A stretch of 64,000 bases of DNA, taken from the NCBI GenBank assembly GCA_903832055.1, contig CAILAC010000012.1, forward strand, positions 317,943-381,942, in the 5' to 3' direction. This DNA is from an uncultured Acidobacteriota bacterium (GTDB lineage Bacteria; Acidobacteriota; Terriglobia; Terriglobales; Acidobacteriaceae). The notes beneath the pieces were generated by a model. It did not search any database. It saw nothing but the letters and a program-made list of their open reading frames with translations, and had not been told where the DNA came from. Numbering within the stretch: position 1 is the first letter of the stretch; each line of letters starts with the position of its first letter. The position numbers were made by a program, and so were the translations under genes. Positions 16,916 through 25,050 of the stretch are shown piece after piece.

Positions 16916-17503
16916 ATGAAGCGCAATCAAGTGTGGGCCAGCGTGCTGGCATTGGGAATGGTAGCGGTTATGGGCGGTGCGGCGAGGGCGCAAGATCAAC
17001 TACCGGCACCCTCCCCCATCGAAAAGGACCTGGCCTCGCGGGCCAGCCACGTAACCGAGGTGACGCTTGACCGCACCATGCTGGAGTTTGCGGCCAAGTT
17101 CATGGACAGCAAGGATGGCGGCGACAAGGGCGACAAGGATGCGCAGGCGGCCATTGCCATGATTCAGAACCTCAAGGGCGTCTATGTGCGGGAGTATGAC
17201 TTTGACAAGGAGCACTCCTACTCCACCGAAGAATTGGAAGGGCTGCGCAAGTACTTTGAAAGCTCCGACTGGTCAGCGATGGTGCGCGAGCGGACCAAGG
17301 GAATTGCGCAGGGCACCGATGTCTACGTGAAGCTGGTGAATGGTCAGATGCAGGGGCTGTTTGTGCTCGATGCTGAGCCCAAGGAGCTTTCGCTGGTGCT
17401 GATTCTCGGCCCCATCGACATTCACAGCCTGAGCAAGCTGGGCGGCAACTTCGGCATTCCCAAGGACGTGGTGAAGAAGGCCCAGAAAGAGGTGACGAAA
17501 TGA
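16916..17503 (+). CDS. Exported DUF4252-like protein
   Basis: 195 residues with a clear signal peptide (MKRNQVWASVLALGMVAVMG, cleavage ARA|Q). The mature part matches the DUF4252 pattern: an N-terminal helix ending in a Leu/Phe-rich stretch, the central LKGVYVREYDFD strand, a WSAMVRE helix, YVKLVNGQMQGLFVLDAEPKELSLVLI strands and a final LGGNFGIPK. DUF4252 proteins are small periplasmic proteins of unknown role, found near ECF sigma/anti-sigma genes. It overlaps the next gene by four bases (ATGA). Confidence 0.82.
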   Translation: MKRNQVWASVLALGMVAVMGGAARAQDQLPAPSPIEKDLASRASHVTEVTLDRTMLEFAAKFMDSKDGGDKGDKDAQAAIAMIQNLKGVYVREYDFDKEHSYSTEELEGLRKYFESSDWSAMVRERTKGIAQGTDVYVKLVNGQMQGLFVLDAEPKELSLVLILGPIDIHSLSKLGGNFGIPKDVVKKAQKEVTK

Positions 17504-18108
17504 TGCAGAGCCGATGGAAGGCCTTGTTGATTCCCGTGGGGATTGCAGCCATCATGACGCCCGCAATTGTGTTGGCAGCCGGCGGCAGCAGCGAAGAGGG
17601 CTTTGACGCGATCGTGCACGGCATTGAGACGCAGTATCACGCCCATGCCACGCGCATCCCCTTTCTGGGGCTGATCAGCGGGCTGGCCGGAATCTCGACC
17701 CATGGCGGCGTGCGCAACCTGCATCTGGCAGAGTTTGACGACGTGCATGGCTCACAGACCGGCGGCGTGAACGGGGACGAGCTAAATGCCCTGGTGCAGG
17801 CGCATGTGGGGCAGGGCTGGCAGCGCATTGTGCGCGAGACGAGCCGCGAAGGCGACGAACAGAACCTGCTTTATGTGCATCCTGAGGGCAACCGGCTGGG
17901 CATGCTGGTGGTGGATCTCGAGGGGCACGAGCTTTCACTGGTGCAGATTTCCATCAATCCCGACCAGCTGACGCGAGAACTTCGCGACCGGCATGAACGG
18001 CACCATCGTCACGATGCGGATTCAGATGCAGACAAGCATGATTCGGACGGGAAACCAGACGCCAAACCCGAGGAAACCAAGCCCGACGAGCCGAAGTCGG
18101 AGCAGTAG
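17500..18108 (+). CDS. Second exported DUF4252-like protein with His/Asp/Lys-rich tail
   Basis: 202 residues; it starts in the ATGA overlap with the preceding gene. There is a signal peptide (MMQSRWKALLIPVGIAAIMT, then VLA|A). Strands such as VDLEGHELSLVQISINPDQL mirror the DUF4252 protein upstream, suggesting a diverged tandem duplicate. The last ~45 residues are low-complexity and charged (HERHHRHDADSDADKHD, then Lys/Pro/Glu repeats), which could bind metal or the envelope. It ends the operon before a strong terminator. Confidence 0.75.
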   Translation: MMQSRWKALLIPVGIAAIMTPAIVLAAGGSSEEGFDAIVHGIETQYHAHATRIPFLGLISGLAGISTHGGVRNLHLAEFDDVHGSQTGGVNGDELNALVQAHVGQGWQRIVRETSREGDEQNLLYVHPEGNRLGMLVVDLEGHELSLVQISINPDQLTRELRDRHERHHRHDADSDADKHDSDGKPDAKPEETKPDEPKSEQ

Positions 18109-18134
18109 AAAGATCAAGAACAGGCTGAAATGCG

Positions 18135-18175
18135 ACGCGCGGCTGTGGGTAATCCAAAATGCCATAGCCGCGCGT
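18135..18175 (+). terminator. Terminator of the sigma/anti-sigma/DUF4252 operon
   Basis: Perfect 10-bp arms acgcgcggct and agccgcgcgt lie 27 bp after the last stop codon, with additional weaker pairs toward the loop. A short T-rich run follows (ttctgctgtct). Confidence 0.7.
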
Positions 18176-18251
18176 TCTGCTGTCTGCGTAGACTCATGAG
18201 GTGGCATCCGACCGATTGCTTTTAAGTTCAGAGAACCCGGGCTTGCGAAAC

Positions 18252-19184
18252 ATGGCGTATCGGGGCCGTCTTGCGCCCTCGCCGACCGGGCTGCTGCATG
18301 TGGGGCATGGGCGGACTTTCTGGACCGCATACACGCGGGCCCGGCAGGCCGCCGGGACGCTGGTGATGCGCATGGACGATCTCGACCAGGAGCGCAGCCG
18401 CAGCGAATATGTGGACGCCGCGATTGAAGACCTGCGCTGGCTGGGGATTCGCTGGCAGGAGGGTCCGGGCGCGACGGGGCTGAGAAAGCCCGGGCAAGGC
18501 GGCGCAGGTTACGACAAGTCTGGAACTGGTGGCCCGTACGGACCCTATTTTCAGAGCAAGCGGCTGAGCCTCTACGAGATTGCCTGGCGCAAACTACTGC
18601 GGCGCGGCTACCTGTACCCGTGTCGATGCACGCGCCGAGAACTGGCTTCAGCCGCATCGGCCCCCCATGAAGGTGCAGCCCCGCAGGATGATGAGCCCAT
18701 TTATCCGGGAACCTGCCGGCATATGAGCGTGGAGACCTCGCAGTTGCCGGGGCCCACGGCGAGCCGGTACGGGCCAGAGGCGGCAAACTGGCGTTTTCGC
18801 GTCAATGACGGCGTAGCGGTGGAGTTTTACGACCAGCACCTGGGGCCGCAGCGGTTTGTGGCCGGTGTAGACTTTGGCGATTTTCTGGTGTGGCGGCGGG
18901 ACAACGTGCCCAGCTACCAGCTCGCCTGCGCGGTGGACGACGCGGCCATGGCCATCACCGAAGTGGTGCGCGGGGCTGACCTGCTGAAATCAACGGCGCG
19001 GCAGATTCTGCTGCTGCGGGCGCTGGGCGTGGCTGCGCCCAGCTGGTACCACTGCACCCTGGTCGCAGACCACAATGGTCAGCGGCTGGCCAAGCGCTTT
19101 GATTCCCTGGCCCTGCGTACGCTGCGCCAGCGCGGGCTGACGCCGATGAATATTCTTTCGGCGGAACTGCCCGTGATGGCTTAG
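18252..19184 (+). CDS. gluQ: Glutamyl-Q tRNA(Asp) synthetase
   Basis: From the ATG at 18252 the protein begins MAYRGRLAPSPTGLLHVGHG, the class I synthetase N-terminus with the HIGH-type HVGH. It has the zinc site CRC...YPGTC (C-x-C then Y-x3-C). DFLVWRRDNVPSYQLACAVDD and LAKRFDSLALR (KMSKS-type loop) complete the GluQRS pattern, and the anticodon-binding domain of GluRS is absent. The enzyme attaches glutamate to queuosine at position 34 of tRNA-Asp. A Gly-rich insertion of about 18 residues after IRWQEGP separates it from the usual GGPYGPYFQS. A GTG at 18201 would add 17 residues. Confidence 0.9.
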   Translation: MAYRGRLAPSPTGLLHVGHGRTFWTAYTRARQAAGTLVMRMDDLDQERSRSEYVDAAIEDLRWLGIRWQEGPGATGLRKPGQGGAGYDKSGTGGPYGPYFQSKRLSLYEIAWRKLLRRGYLYPCRCTRRELASAASAPHEGAAPQDDEPIYPGTCRHMSVETSQLPGPTASRYGPEAANWRFRVNDGVAVEFYDQHLGPQRFVAGVDFGDFLVWRRDNVPSYQLACAVDDAAMAITEVVRGADLLKSTARQILLLRALGVAAPSWYHCTLVADHNGQRLAKRFDSLALRTLRQRGLTPMNILSAELPVMA

Positions 19185-19205
19185 GATGGCTCTTCAACGG
19201 CGGTC

Positions 19206-19517
19206 GTGTTCAATGTGCGACCCAAAAGTAAAAAGGCGAGGGAAAGCGTGGATATCAAGACCGGGTGGATTTTTCTGGTGGTCGGGTTGATCGGACTCGT
19301 TGCGGTTCTGCGCGCCAAGACGTTTTCTGTGACAACTGAATCTGCACACGGCAAGACGGCTACGAGCGAGAAAAAGCAGATCGTCGTCACCCCGATGCGA
19401 CGATTGATCGGGGTGGTGCTGAGCCTGGCTGTGCTGGGTTACGGCGTTGCCCGCATCCAGATGGACCACGCCTGGAATCCTCTTGAAAAGACATCGACGA
19501 CAGTCACACCACAGTAG
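19206..19517 (+). CDS. Small two-span membrane protein, unknown
   Basis: 103 residues from a GTG, 21 bp after gluQ. Two hydrophobic helices (WIFLVVGLIGLVAVLRA, residues ~21-37, and LIGVVLSLAVLGYGVARI, ~67-84) flank a loop of Ser/Thr/Lys. It could be co-transcribed with gluQ. No family recognised. It converges on the DNase II gene with only 13 bp between the stop codons. Confidence 0.6.
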   Translation: MFNVRPKSKKARESVDIKTGWIFLVVGLIGLVAVLRAKTFSVTTESAHGKTATSEKKQIVVTPMRRLIGVVLSLAVLGYGVARIQMDHAWNPLEKTSTTVTPQ

Positions 19518-19530
19518 ACCTTGGACTGTG

Positions 19531-20937
19531 TCATTTTGCAGGAGCCTCGGTGGGCGCTGAGGTGCCCGTAATGAGGCTGGCGATGCTGTCAGCCAGTTGC
19601 GGATGCACCATGACGAAGAACATGCCGCCTCGGCCGTCCTGGCTTCGGTCACACTTGGGGCCGGCGATGGCGCCCTGCTGGTTCATATCGCCAAAAATCG
19701 CATAGCGCTTGTCACCCGAGGTGGAGACGCCCAGCTTGGCGTGGTTGAAGTTAGGCCCTGAGCCGCCGGATAGGCCGATCGGTTTGCCTGCCCATTGGCC
19801 GCTGAGAGCGATTTCGACCGCGCCGGGCTTGGGCAGCGAAGCCAACGACGGGCTCCAGCACGCGATAGCAGTCGTCGCGGTAGTGGAGTAGATCTGCGGA
19901 GTATCCCACCAACTCGCAACACGCAGCGAAACGCCGCCGAGTACCGAGGAGACAAGTTGCCACGGAGGGACCGGGAGTTGCGAAGGCTTGGAGATGAGTT
20001 CCACGCCGCTTGAGAGCACGGTGGTCATGAGCGCGGTGCTGGTTGATCTCTGGCCGAGCTTAGCCACCAGTTGCTGCACCTCAGGCGGGCCGCCGTTGCT
20101 CACCACCTGGGCATTGGCTGCATCCGTGACGACGCTCGAATTGCCGAGGGCAGCGAGCACCGCCATCAAGTCTGCTTTGGAGAGGCGCAGGGCAAAGAAG
20201 TGCTGGCTCACCTCGATGTTGTCGTCCTTTTTAAGGCAGCCAAGCGTGTTGCCCTCTGTCTTGCGCGGGAACCGGGCGCTGCCCGAGGCAGGCCACGAAG
20301 GCGTGGAGACCTGCATCACGAGCCCTTCGCCCGCGTCATTCCAGGCGACCAAGCCCTTGGAGTGGCCCCAGGGCTCGTCGCAGCCATTGCCCGAGCAGGT
20401 CTTGATCGGCGGGTCCTGATAGAACTGGTCGTTCCAGACGACGTAGTGGAAGGCTCCGTTGTAGACCTGCTCAAACGTTGCTCCGATGGGATCAGTTGCG
20501 GGCGCCGGGGCGCTGACCGGAGCAGCTGTGCTGGCTCCCGTGACACCGGCGCAGCCCGCACCCTGCTGCAGTGTTGGCGCTTCACTGCTGGCGTAGGCAA
20601 ACTGCTGGCCAAAGGACTTGTAGGCAAATGGATCGCCGCCAAAGGGGCAGGCGCGGGTAGCTCCGACGCTACAGCCTGAGAATGTCGAGGCGTTGAACTT
20701 GAAGACAAACCACCAGTCAACCGGATGTCCCTTGGAGAGCATCGGATAGGGGGCAGTGCAGGCCGGTGAGTCGGGCGTGCCACCACCGCATTTTGTGCCA
20801 GCCAGACTCGCCTCTGGAGTAAATGGAGCGGTGATCGCGGGCGTGGACGGCGCATTCTGCGCCAGGGTTGAATGCGCCAGTCCCAGAAGCATCAAAAGGA
20901 TGGTGGAGCAGCAGACTCCCTTGACTCTCAATTGCAT
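19531..20937 (-). CDS. Exported deoxyribonuclease II family protein
   Basis: The ATG at 20937 is preceded by GAGGTGTGCG, so I prefer it over 20973; 468 residues. A signal peptide ends at TLA|Q. The body shows the DNase II hallmarks: HPVDWWFVFKF near the N-terminus; a first HxK in PWGHSKGLVAWND (His ~192, Lys ~194); a second HxK in NFNHAKLGVS (His ~399, Lys ~401); and DMNQQG...GRGGMFF near the end. The two HxK motifs form the phospholipase-D-like active site. The family cuts double-stranded DNA at acid pH without metal and is best known from animal lysosomes. Ala/Pro-rich inserts make it longer than animal enzymes (~360). Confidence 0.85.
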   Translation of the reverse strand: MQLRVKGVCCSTILLMLLGLAHSTLAQNAPSTPAITAPFTPEASLAGTKCGGGTPDSPACTAPYPMLSKGHPVDWWFVFKFNASTFSGCSVGATRACPFGGDPFAYKSFGQQFAYASSEAPTLQQGAGCAGVTGASTAAPVSAPAPATDPIGATFEQVYNGAFHYVVWNDQFYQDPPIKTCSGNGCDEPWGHSKGLVAWNDAGEGLVMQVSTPSWPASGSARFPRKTEGNTLGCLKKDDNIEVSQHFFALRLSKADLMAVLAALGNSSVVTDAANAQVVSNGGPPEVQQLVAKLGQRSTSTALMTTVLSSGVELISKPSQLPVPPWQLVSSVLGGVSLRVASWWDTPQIYSTTATTAIACWSPSLASLPKPGAVEIALSGQWAGKPIGLSGGSGPNFNHAKLGVSTSGDKRYAIFGDMNQQGAIAGPKCDRSQDGRGGMFFVMVHPQLADSIASLITGTSAPTEAPAK

Positions 20938-21078
20938 CGCACACCTCAGTCTTCTGATTCTCAAAGGAATCACACCCCCAAAACTAGAGTCGAAGTATGA
21001 GGCGGGAATGTGACCTAGTCAAGCATGGCTCACGGGCATGATGGTTTGAAATCCCGATTGAGGAGGTGTTAGCCGGGC

Positions 21079-22422
21079 TTACTCAAAGATAGGCACGTAG
21101 ACCGCGAAGCCGCGGGGAGGCGCCGGAAACTCCGCATTGCCCTCAGCGTCGGTGGTGCGTTCGTCGGGGAGTGTCTGGTCGTGGCCGTCCCAGGCAGCGG
21201 GGCGGAATCTCTGATTGGGCCAGCGGGTTTTCACCGAGGTACCGCTCCATTGGTCGCCGAGATTGTTCAGAACGTAGATGAGACCGGGCTGGTCAATTGA
21301 CTCTGACTTATAGCCGACGCGCTGCATGATGTAGAGGTCCGGGTCGGCATGCAGTATCTGCGAGTCTCCCCCTGCAAAGCCCTTGTGAACCTGGATCAGC
21401 GCGTCAATGCCGTTGGGAGTTCCAGGGCGGTCGAGCTGGTTGTTGTAATAGTCGTGCCAAAAGACGCAGGGGTAGCCCTCATGCACCATGATGAAGGAGT
21501 AAGCCAGCATCTTGTCGTTGACAATGGCGTTGTCACCCATGTCATGGTTATCGACAAAGGTAGCCGCATGCAGGGGCCGCTTCATGACGATAGCGCCGCC
21601 ATCAGTGAGGTTGCGCAGATCGTAGTTGAGCGTGTCACACACGTCTTTGAGCTTGTAGCGGAGGGGAAAGTCGAATGCGGCGATCTGGTTGTCTGTCATG
21701 CCGTTGACGCGGTCAATCCATTGCTCAATGTCTTCAGTCCCTGACCACAGTTCAGCAACGACGAAAGGAGTAAACTCCCCGCCGTTCTTGACGTAGCGGT
21801 ACTTGGCGAGCAGGCTGATCATCCATGCGCCGTAGCCTTTGACATAGTCGAAGCGAAAGCCATCAAAGCCCAGCTCTTCGATGAGCATGCGTGAGTAGTT
21901 AAACATCGCCTTGTAGACATCGGGATTGCGGTGGCAAAGGTGAGGAAATCCGCCGAAGTTTTCGCCTTCAATCATGTTCTGCTCATACCGGCAGGGATGA
22001 AAGCAATTCCAGTCGCGGGGAAAGCGACCGCTGGCGGGATTGAATTTTGTCCAGCGCTTCTCGCCATCGAGAGGGTTGATTTCTTCCTCGTCGCCACCGG
22101 AGTTGTGATTGATCACCATGTCGGCGTAGAGCGCCAGCTTGCTCTGATGCGCCCTGGCGATGAGCCTTTCCAATTCGGCGCGATTGCCGTACAGCGTCTT
22201 CGTACCGCCCTTCTGATCAAAGTCGCCGAGATCAAAGTAGTCATACGGGTCGTAACCCATGGAGCGATGATCTGCTCCCTTGTTGACCGGCGGCAGCCAT
22301 AAGGCATCGAATCCCGACGCGGCGATGGTCTCAATGCGATCAGCAATGAAGTTCCACCAATTGCCTTCCTGATTCTCGATTCTGGGCGCGTCCCAGTAAA
22401 AGGCCTGCATCATCACTGCCAT
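21079..22422 (-). CDS. Cytoplasmic-type GH13 alpha-amylase
   Basis: 447 residues from the ATG at 22422, with GGGAGAACTTC before it; no signal peptide. It opens MAVMMQAFYWDAP like AmyS-type amylases. Catalytic residues are visible: the nucleophile Asp in DGFRFDYVKG, the acid/base Glu in VVAELW, and the transition-state Asp in FVDNHDMG. MVINHNSGG matches region I, with Asn-His. The enzyme cleaves internal alpha-1,4 bonds of glycogen or maltodextrins. The absence of an export signal suggests intracellular glycogen turnover. Confidence 0.93.
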   Translation of the reverse strand: MAVMMQAFYWDAPRIENQEGNWWNFIADRIETIAASGFDALWLPPVNKGADHRSMGYDPYDYFDLGDFDQKGGTKTLYGNRAELERLIARAHQSKLALYADMVINHNSGGDEEEINPLDGEKRWTKFNPASGRFPRDWNCFHPCRYEQNMIEGENFGGFPHLCHRNPDVYKAMFNYSRMLIEELGFDGFRFDYVKGYGAWMISLLAKYRYVKNGGEFTPFVVAELWSGTEDIEQWIDRVNGMTDNQIAAFDFPLRYKLKDVCDTLNYDLRNLTDGGAIVMKRPLHAATFVDNHDMGDNAIVNDKMLAYSFIMVHEGYPCVFWHDYYNNQLDRPGTPNGIDALIQVHKGFAGGDSQILHADPDLYIMQRVGYKSESIDQPGLIYVLNNLGDQWSGTSVKTRWPNQRFRPAAWDGHDQTLPDERTTDAEGNAEFPAPPRGFAVYVPIFE

Positions 22423-22620
22423 GAAGTTCTCCCGGCGGAAAGAATGGATGCTTGCAGATCCGCGTACCTCTGTCCTCAAGATTGGGAGCACGCCTGGGAA
22501 AGCGCGAGGGCAGACCGGCAAACCTGGGCAGTATGCACCACCGCGGGAACAGAAAGCTGTTCAGTATGGAACGGTCAGTCTAGAGGGAGTGCGATGACGA
22601 GCGGATCACGGAAAAGCAAA

Positions 22621-22654
22621 CGGCGCTTCAGTCTGCCGGGAGACGGAAGCGCCG
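22621..22654 (-). terminator. Rho-independent terminator of the LysW-like operon
   Basis: Arms cggcgcttc and gaagcgccg, with an inner agtct/agac pair, form a stable hairpin 20 bp downstream of the exported CarboxypepD_reg gene. On the minus strand it is followed by a T-rich tract (gtttgctttt), so it separates that operon from the amylase gene. Confidence 0.75.
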
Positions 22655-22673
22655 CGGGTGAAAGTGCGAGAAA

Positions 22674-23144
22674 CTACTTCAGCTTGAGATCATATTCTAC
22701 GATTTTGCGCGAATCGAAAGAGCTGACCGTCTTCACCGGGCTCTTTGATTTGCCTTTTTCTGCCCACACTTCGTAGTCGTCGATCATGCCCACCTGGGCA
22801 AAGCGGAACGCACCATCGGGGGTGCTGGTAAAGCTTTTGACCGTGCGCGACTTGAGATTCTTGAGGAAAATCGTGGCCCCGGTGACGGGCGTCTCCGTAT
22901 CGTCCAGAACCTTGCCCTGAATCGTGCGCTGGCCAAAGTTCTGCGCCTCGGCCATGAGCGGACCCAGGCTGCCGCCGCGCGCTGTCTGCGCAGACTGGAA
23001 AGTACCGGTGGGGACTATGCCCAGTACCGCTGCGGCCATCAGGCATGCTGCGAGCCGGCGTGAATTCACGGTACGCACATCGGATGTACGCGCCTGATCG
23101 ATGTAGGAAATTCCGGGGCTCGACTTGATTTTGCGTAGCTTCAA
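22674..23144 (-). CDS. Exported carboxypeptidase-regulatory-like (Ig-fold) protein
   Basis: 156 residues from a TTG that overlaps the preceding stop codon (TTGA). A hydrophobic export segment lies at residues ~31-47 (LAACLMAAAVLGIVPTGTF). The C-terminal 85 residues form one CarboxypepD_reg beta-sandwich: IQGKVLDDTETPVTGATIFL, then GAFRFAQVGMIDDYEVWAE. Such domains are attached to many surface proteins and to TonB-dependent receptors; here it is the whole mature protein. It is coupled to a cytosolic LysW-like protein, an unexpected pairing. Confidence 0.8.
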   Translation of the reverse strand: MKLRKIKSSPGISYIDQARTSDVRTVNSRRLAACLMAAAVLGIVPTGTFQSAQTARGGSLGPLMAEAQNFGQRTIQGKVLDDTETPVTGATIFLKNLKSRTVKSFTSTPDGAFRFAQVGMIDDYEVWAEKGKSKSPVKTVSSFDSRKIVEYDLKLK

Positions 23145-23341
23145 TCTTCTTCCTCTTCCTCGTCCAGGAACTCGTCGTCATCTTCGTCGAGTTCGTCACT
23201 GTCTACGTGCGCGAGTTCGAGTGGCTCGGTGCCCACAATTTCAAACTCGGTTCCGCACTCATCACAGGCGATGATGTCGCCTTCGTCCACTTCATCTACT
23301 TCAAAATCCAGCGGGTTCTCGCACTCCGGGCAATTCGGCAT
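23141..23341 (-). CDS. LysW-like acidic zinc-ribbon protein
   Basis: 66 residues; GGAGGACGCGCA precedes the ATG at 23341, a strong RBS. MPNCPECENPLDFEVDEVDE and IIACDECGTEFEIV form a CxxC...CxxC zinc ribbon followed by a very acidic tail, as in LysW. LysW is the amino-group carrier in lysine/arginine synthesis, with the intermediate attached to a C-terminal Glu of EDWGE. Here the tail ends in EEEEED without that signature, and no LysX/ArgX/LysZ genes are nearby. It may be a LysW relative with another role, or a simple acidic zinc ribbon. Confidence 0.75.
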   Translation of the reverse strand: MPNCPECENPLDFEVDEVDEGDIIACDECGTEFEIVGTEPLELAHVDSDELDEDDDEFLDEEEEED

Positions 23342-23490
23342 TGCGCGTCCTCCTTCAATTGCACCGCACAAGCCTTATGATGACAGCATTGCGCGGTGCG
23401 ACTCGCCTAGTTTTAGGTAGAACGGCATCGCAGGTCAAGGGCGAGGGCCCTTGAAACGGCGTGAAACATGTGCTGCTGGGAGAAAAATGC

Positions 23491-24963
23491 ATGAAAACAC
23501 CTCGATTTTCGCGAATGACCCTGAATTTCGCAGCCTCATTGCCGCTCGCCTGCTGCGCCTTGCTTGTTCTATTCAACACCGGAATCGCTGCGACAGTTGC
23601 GCAGACGCCTCAGAGCAGTACGGCGGCGGATTATCAGGTGGCTGCGAAGCCGGTTCAGGCTGCTCCCGCCGACCCGGCGATTACCGCGGCATTAGCCGAG
23701 GTTTCTGAAGCTCACATACGTCAGACGATTGAAAAGCTGGTTGGTTTTGGCAATCGCAGCACACTCTCAAGCATGGAGGCTGACCTGCCCGCCGGAACGG
23801 GCGTAACTGCGGCGGCGGATTGGATTTATGGGCAGTTTGAGGCAATGTCAAAGGAGTGTGGCGGCTGCCTCGAGGTCAAGCGAGACACCTTCACAGAACC
23901 CGTGGCGGACCGTATTCCGAAGCCGACAACGATCACCAATGTCTATGCAATCTTGCGTGGCAGTGATCCGGTCGCGGCCAGGCGGATGTACCTCGTCACA
24001 GGCCACTACGATTCGCGCAATTCAGACACGATGAATACCCGCGCAGCCGCGCCGGGAGCCAATGACGATGCCTCCGGGGTGGCGGTTTCGCTGGAGTGTG
24101 CGCGGGTGCTGAGCAAGATGGCGAGCAAACTGAATCTGAAAGGCTCTGTCGTATTTGCGGCAGTGGCAGGTGAGGAGCAGGGACTGAACGGCTCAGCCCA
24201 TCTGGCGCATCTGGCCCGTACCGAGGGCCGACAACTGGAAGCAGTGCTGAACAACGATATCGTGGGCGGGAACACGACGCCGGGCGACACACTGCAACTG
24301 AAGGACCGGGTGCGAGTATTCTCCGAGGGAATTCCGGCAGGCGCAACCCCGGAAGAAACACGGCGGATCCGTGCCATGGGGCTGGCCGATGACGCGCCGA
24401 GCCGACAGGTAGCGCGCGCAGTTGCAGATGCAGCCCGCACGTACTTGAGTTCCGCGGGGTTTGCGCCCTTTCTGATTGCGCGGCCTGACCGCTACCTGCG
24501 CGGCGGCGACCACACCAGCTTCAACCGCGAGGGCTTTGCCGGGGTTCGGCTGACCGAATGGCGGGAGGACTTTAACCACCAGCATCAGGATGTTCGAGTG
24601 GAGAACGGCACCCAGTTTGGAGACCTGCTGCAGTTTGTCGACTTTGGCTATGTGGCCCAGGTCGCCCGGCTCAACGCGGCCACGCTGGCCACGCTGGCAG
24701 CGTCACCGGGAACTCCGGCAGGGGTCACGATTGTGGCAGAGAAACTGGAGAATGGGACAACGCTGAACTGGAAAGCTCCCGAAGGTGCATCGCAAGGAAC
24801 GCACTACGAGGTGCTGTGGCGCGAGACGATGGCCGCCGACTGGCAGTACGCTTTTGACGTGAAAGAAACGGCCGTGACGCTGCCTGTTTCAAAGGACAAC
24901 GTGTTCTTTGGCGTGCGGGCAGTGGATGCAGCAGGCCATCGCGGGCTGGTGGCAGTGCCGTAA
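23491..24963 (+). CDS. Exported M28-family peptidase with C-terminal fibronectin-III-like domain
   Basis: 490 residues from the ATG at 23491 (GGGAGAAA upstream). A signal peptide covers residues ~1-37. The catalytic domain has VTGHYDSRNSD, GANDDASGVAVSLE, AGEEQGLNGS, LNNDIVG and GGDHTSFNREG, matching the zinc ligands and catalytic Glu of M28 aminopeptidases. The last ~85 residues form an Fn3-like domain (GTTLNWKAPEG...YEVLWRET). It probably digests peptides outside the cytoplasm. It differs from the M28 peptidase at 6772-8505 in lacking a PA domain. Confidence 0.92.
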   Translation: MKTPRFSRMTLNFAASLPLACCALLVLFNTGIAATVAQTPQSSTAADYQVAAKPVQAAPADPAITAALAEVSEAHIRQTIEKLVGFGNRSTLSSMEADLPAGTGVTAAADWIYGQFEAMSKECGGCLEVKRDTFTEPVADRIPKPTTITNVYAILRGSDPVAARRMYLVTGHYDSRNSDTMNTRAAAPGANDDASGVAVSLECARVLSKMASKLNLKGSVVFAAVAGEEQGLNGSAHLAHLARTEGRQLEAVLNNDIVGGNTTPGDTLQLKDRVRVFSEGIPAGATPEETRRIRAMGLADDAPSRQVARAVADAARTYLSSAGFAPFLIARPDRYLRGGDHTSFNREGFAGVRLTEWREDFNHQHQDVRVENGTQFGDLLQFVDFGYVAQVARLNAATLATLAASPGTPAGVTIVAEKLENGTTLNWKAPEGASQGTHYEVLWRETMAADWQYAFDVKETAVTLPVSKDNVFFGVRAVDAAGHRGLVAVP

Positions 24964-25050
24964 GCCGAGCCGTCAACTGATGCCCGGCATGACATGGCCG
25001 ATGCAGACGATGTAGGCTCAAGGGGACGACTGTGGCGGGGGTTCTGTTCC

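Noticed and set aside
16406..18108. Classic zinc-type anti-sigma factor
   Set aside because: The HxxxCxxC motif is missing, so the anti-sigma role rests on position and topology only.
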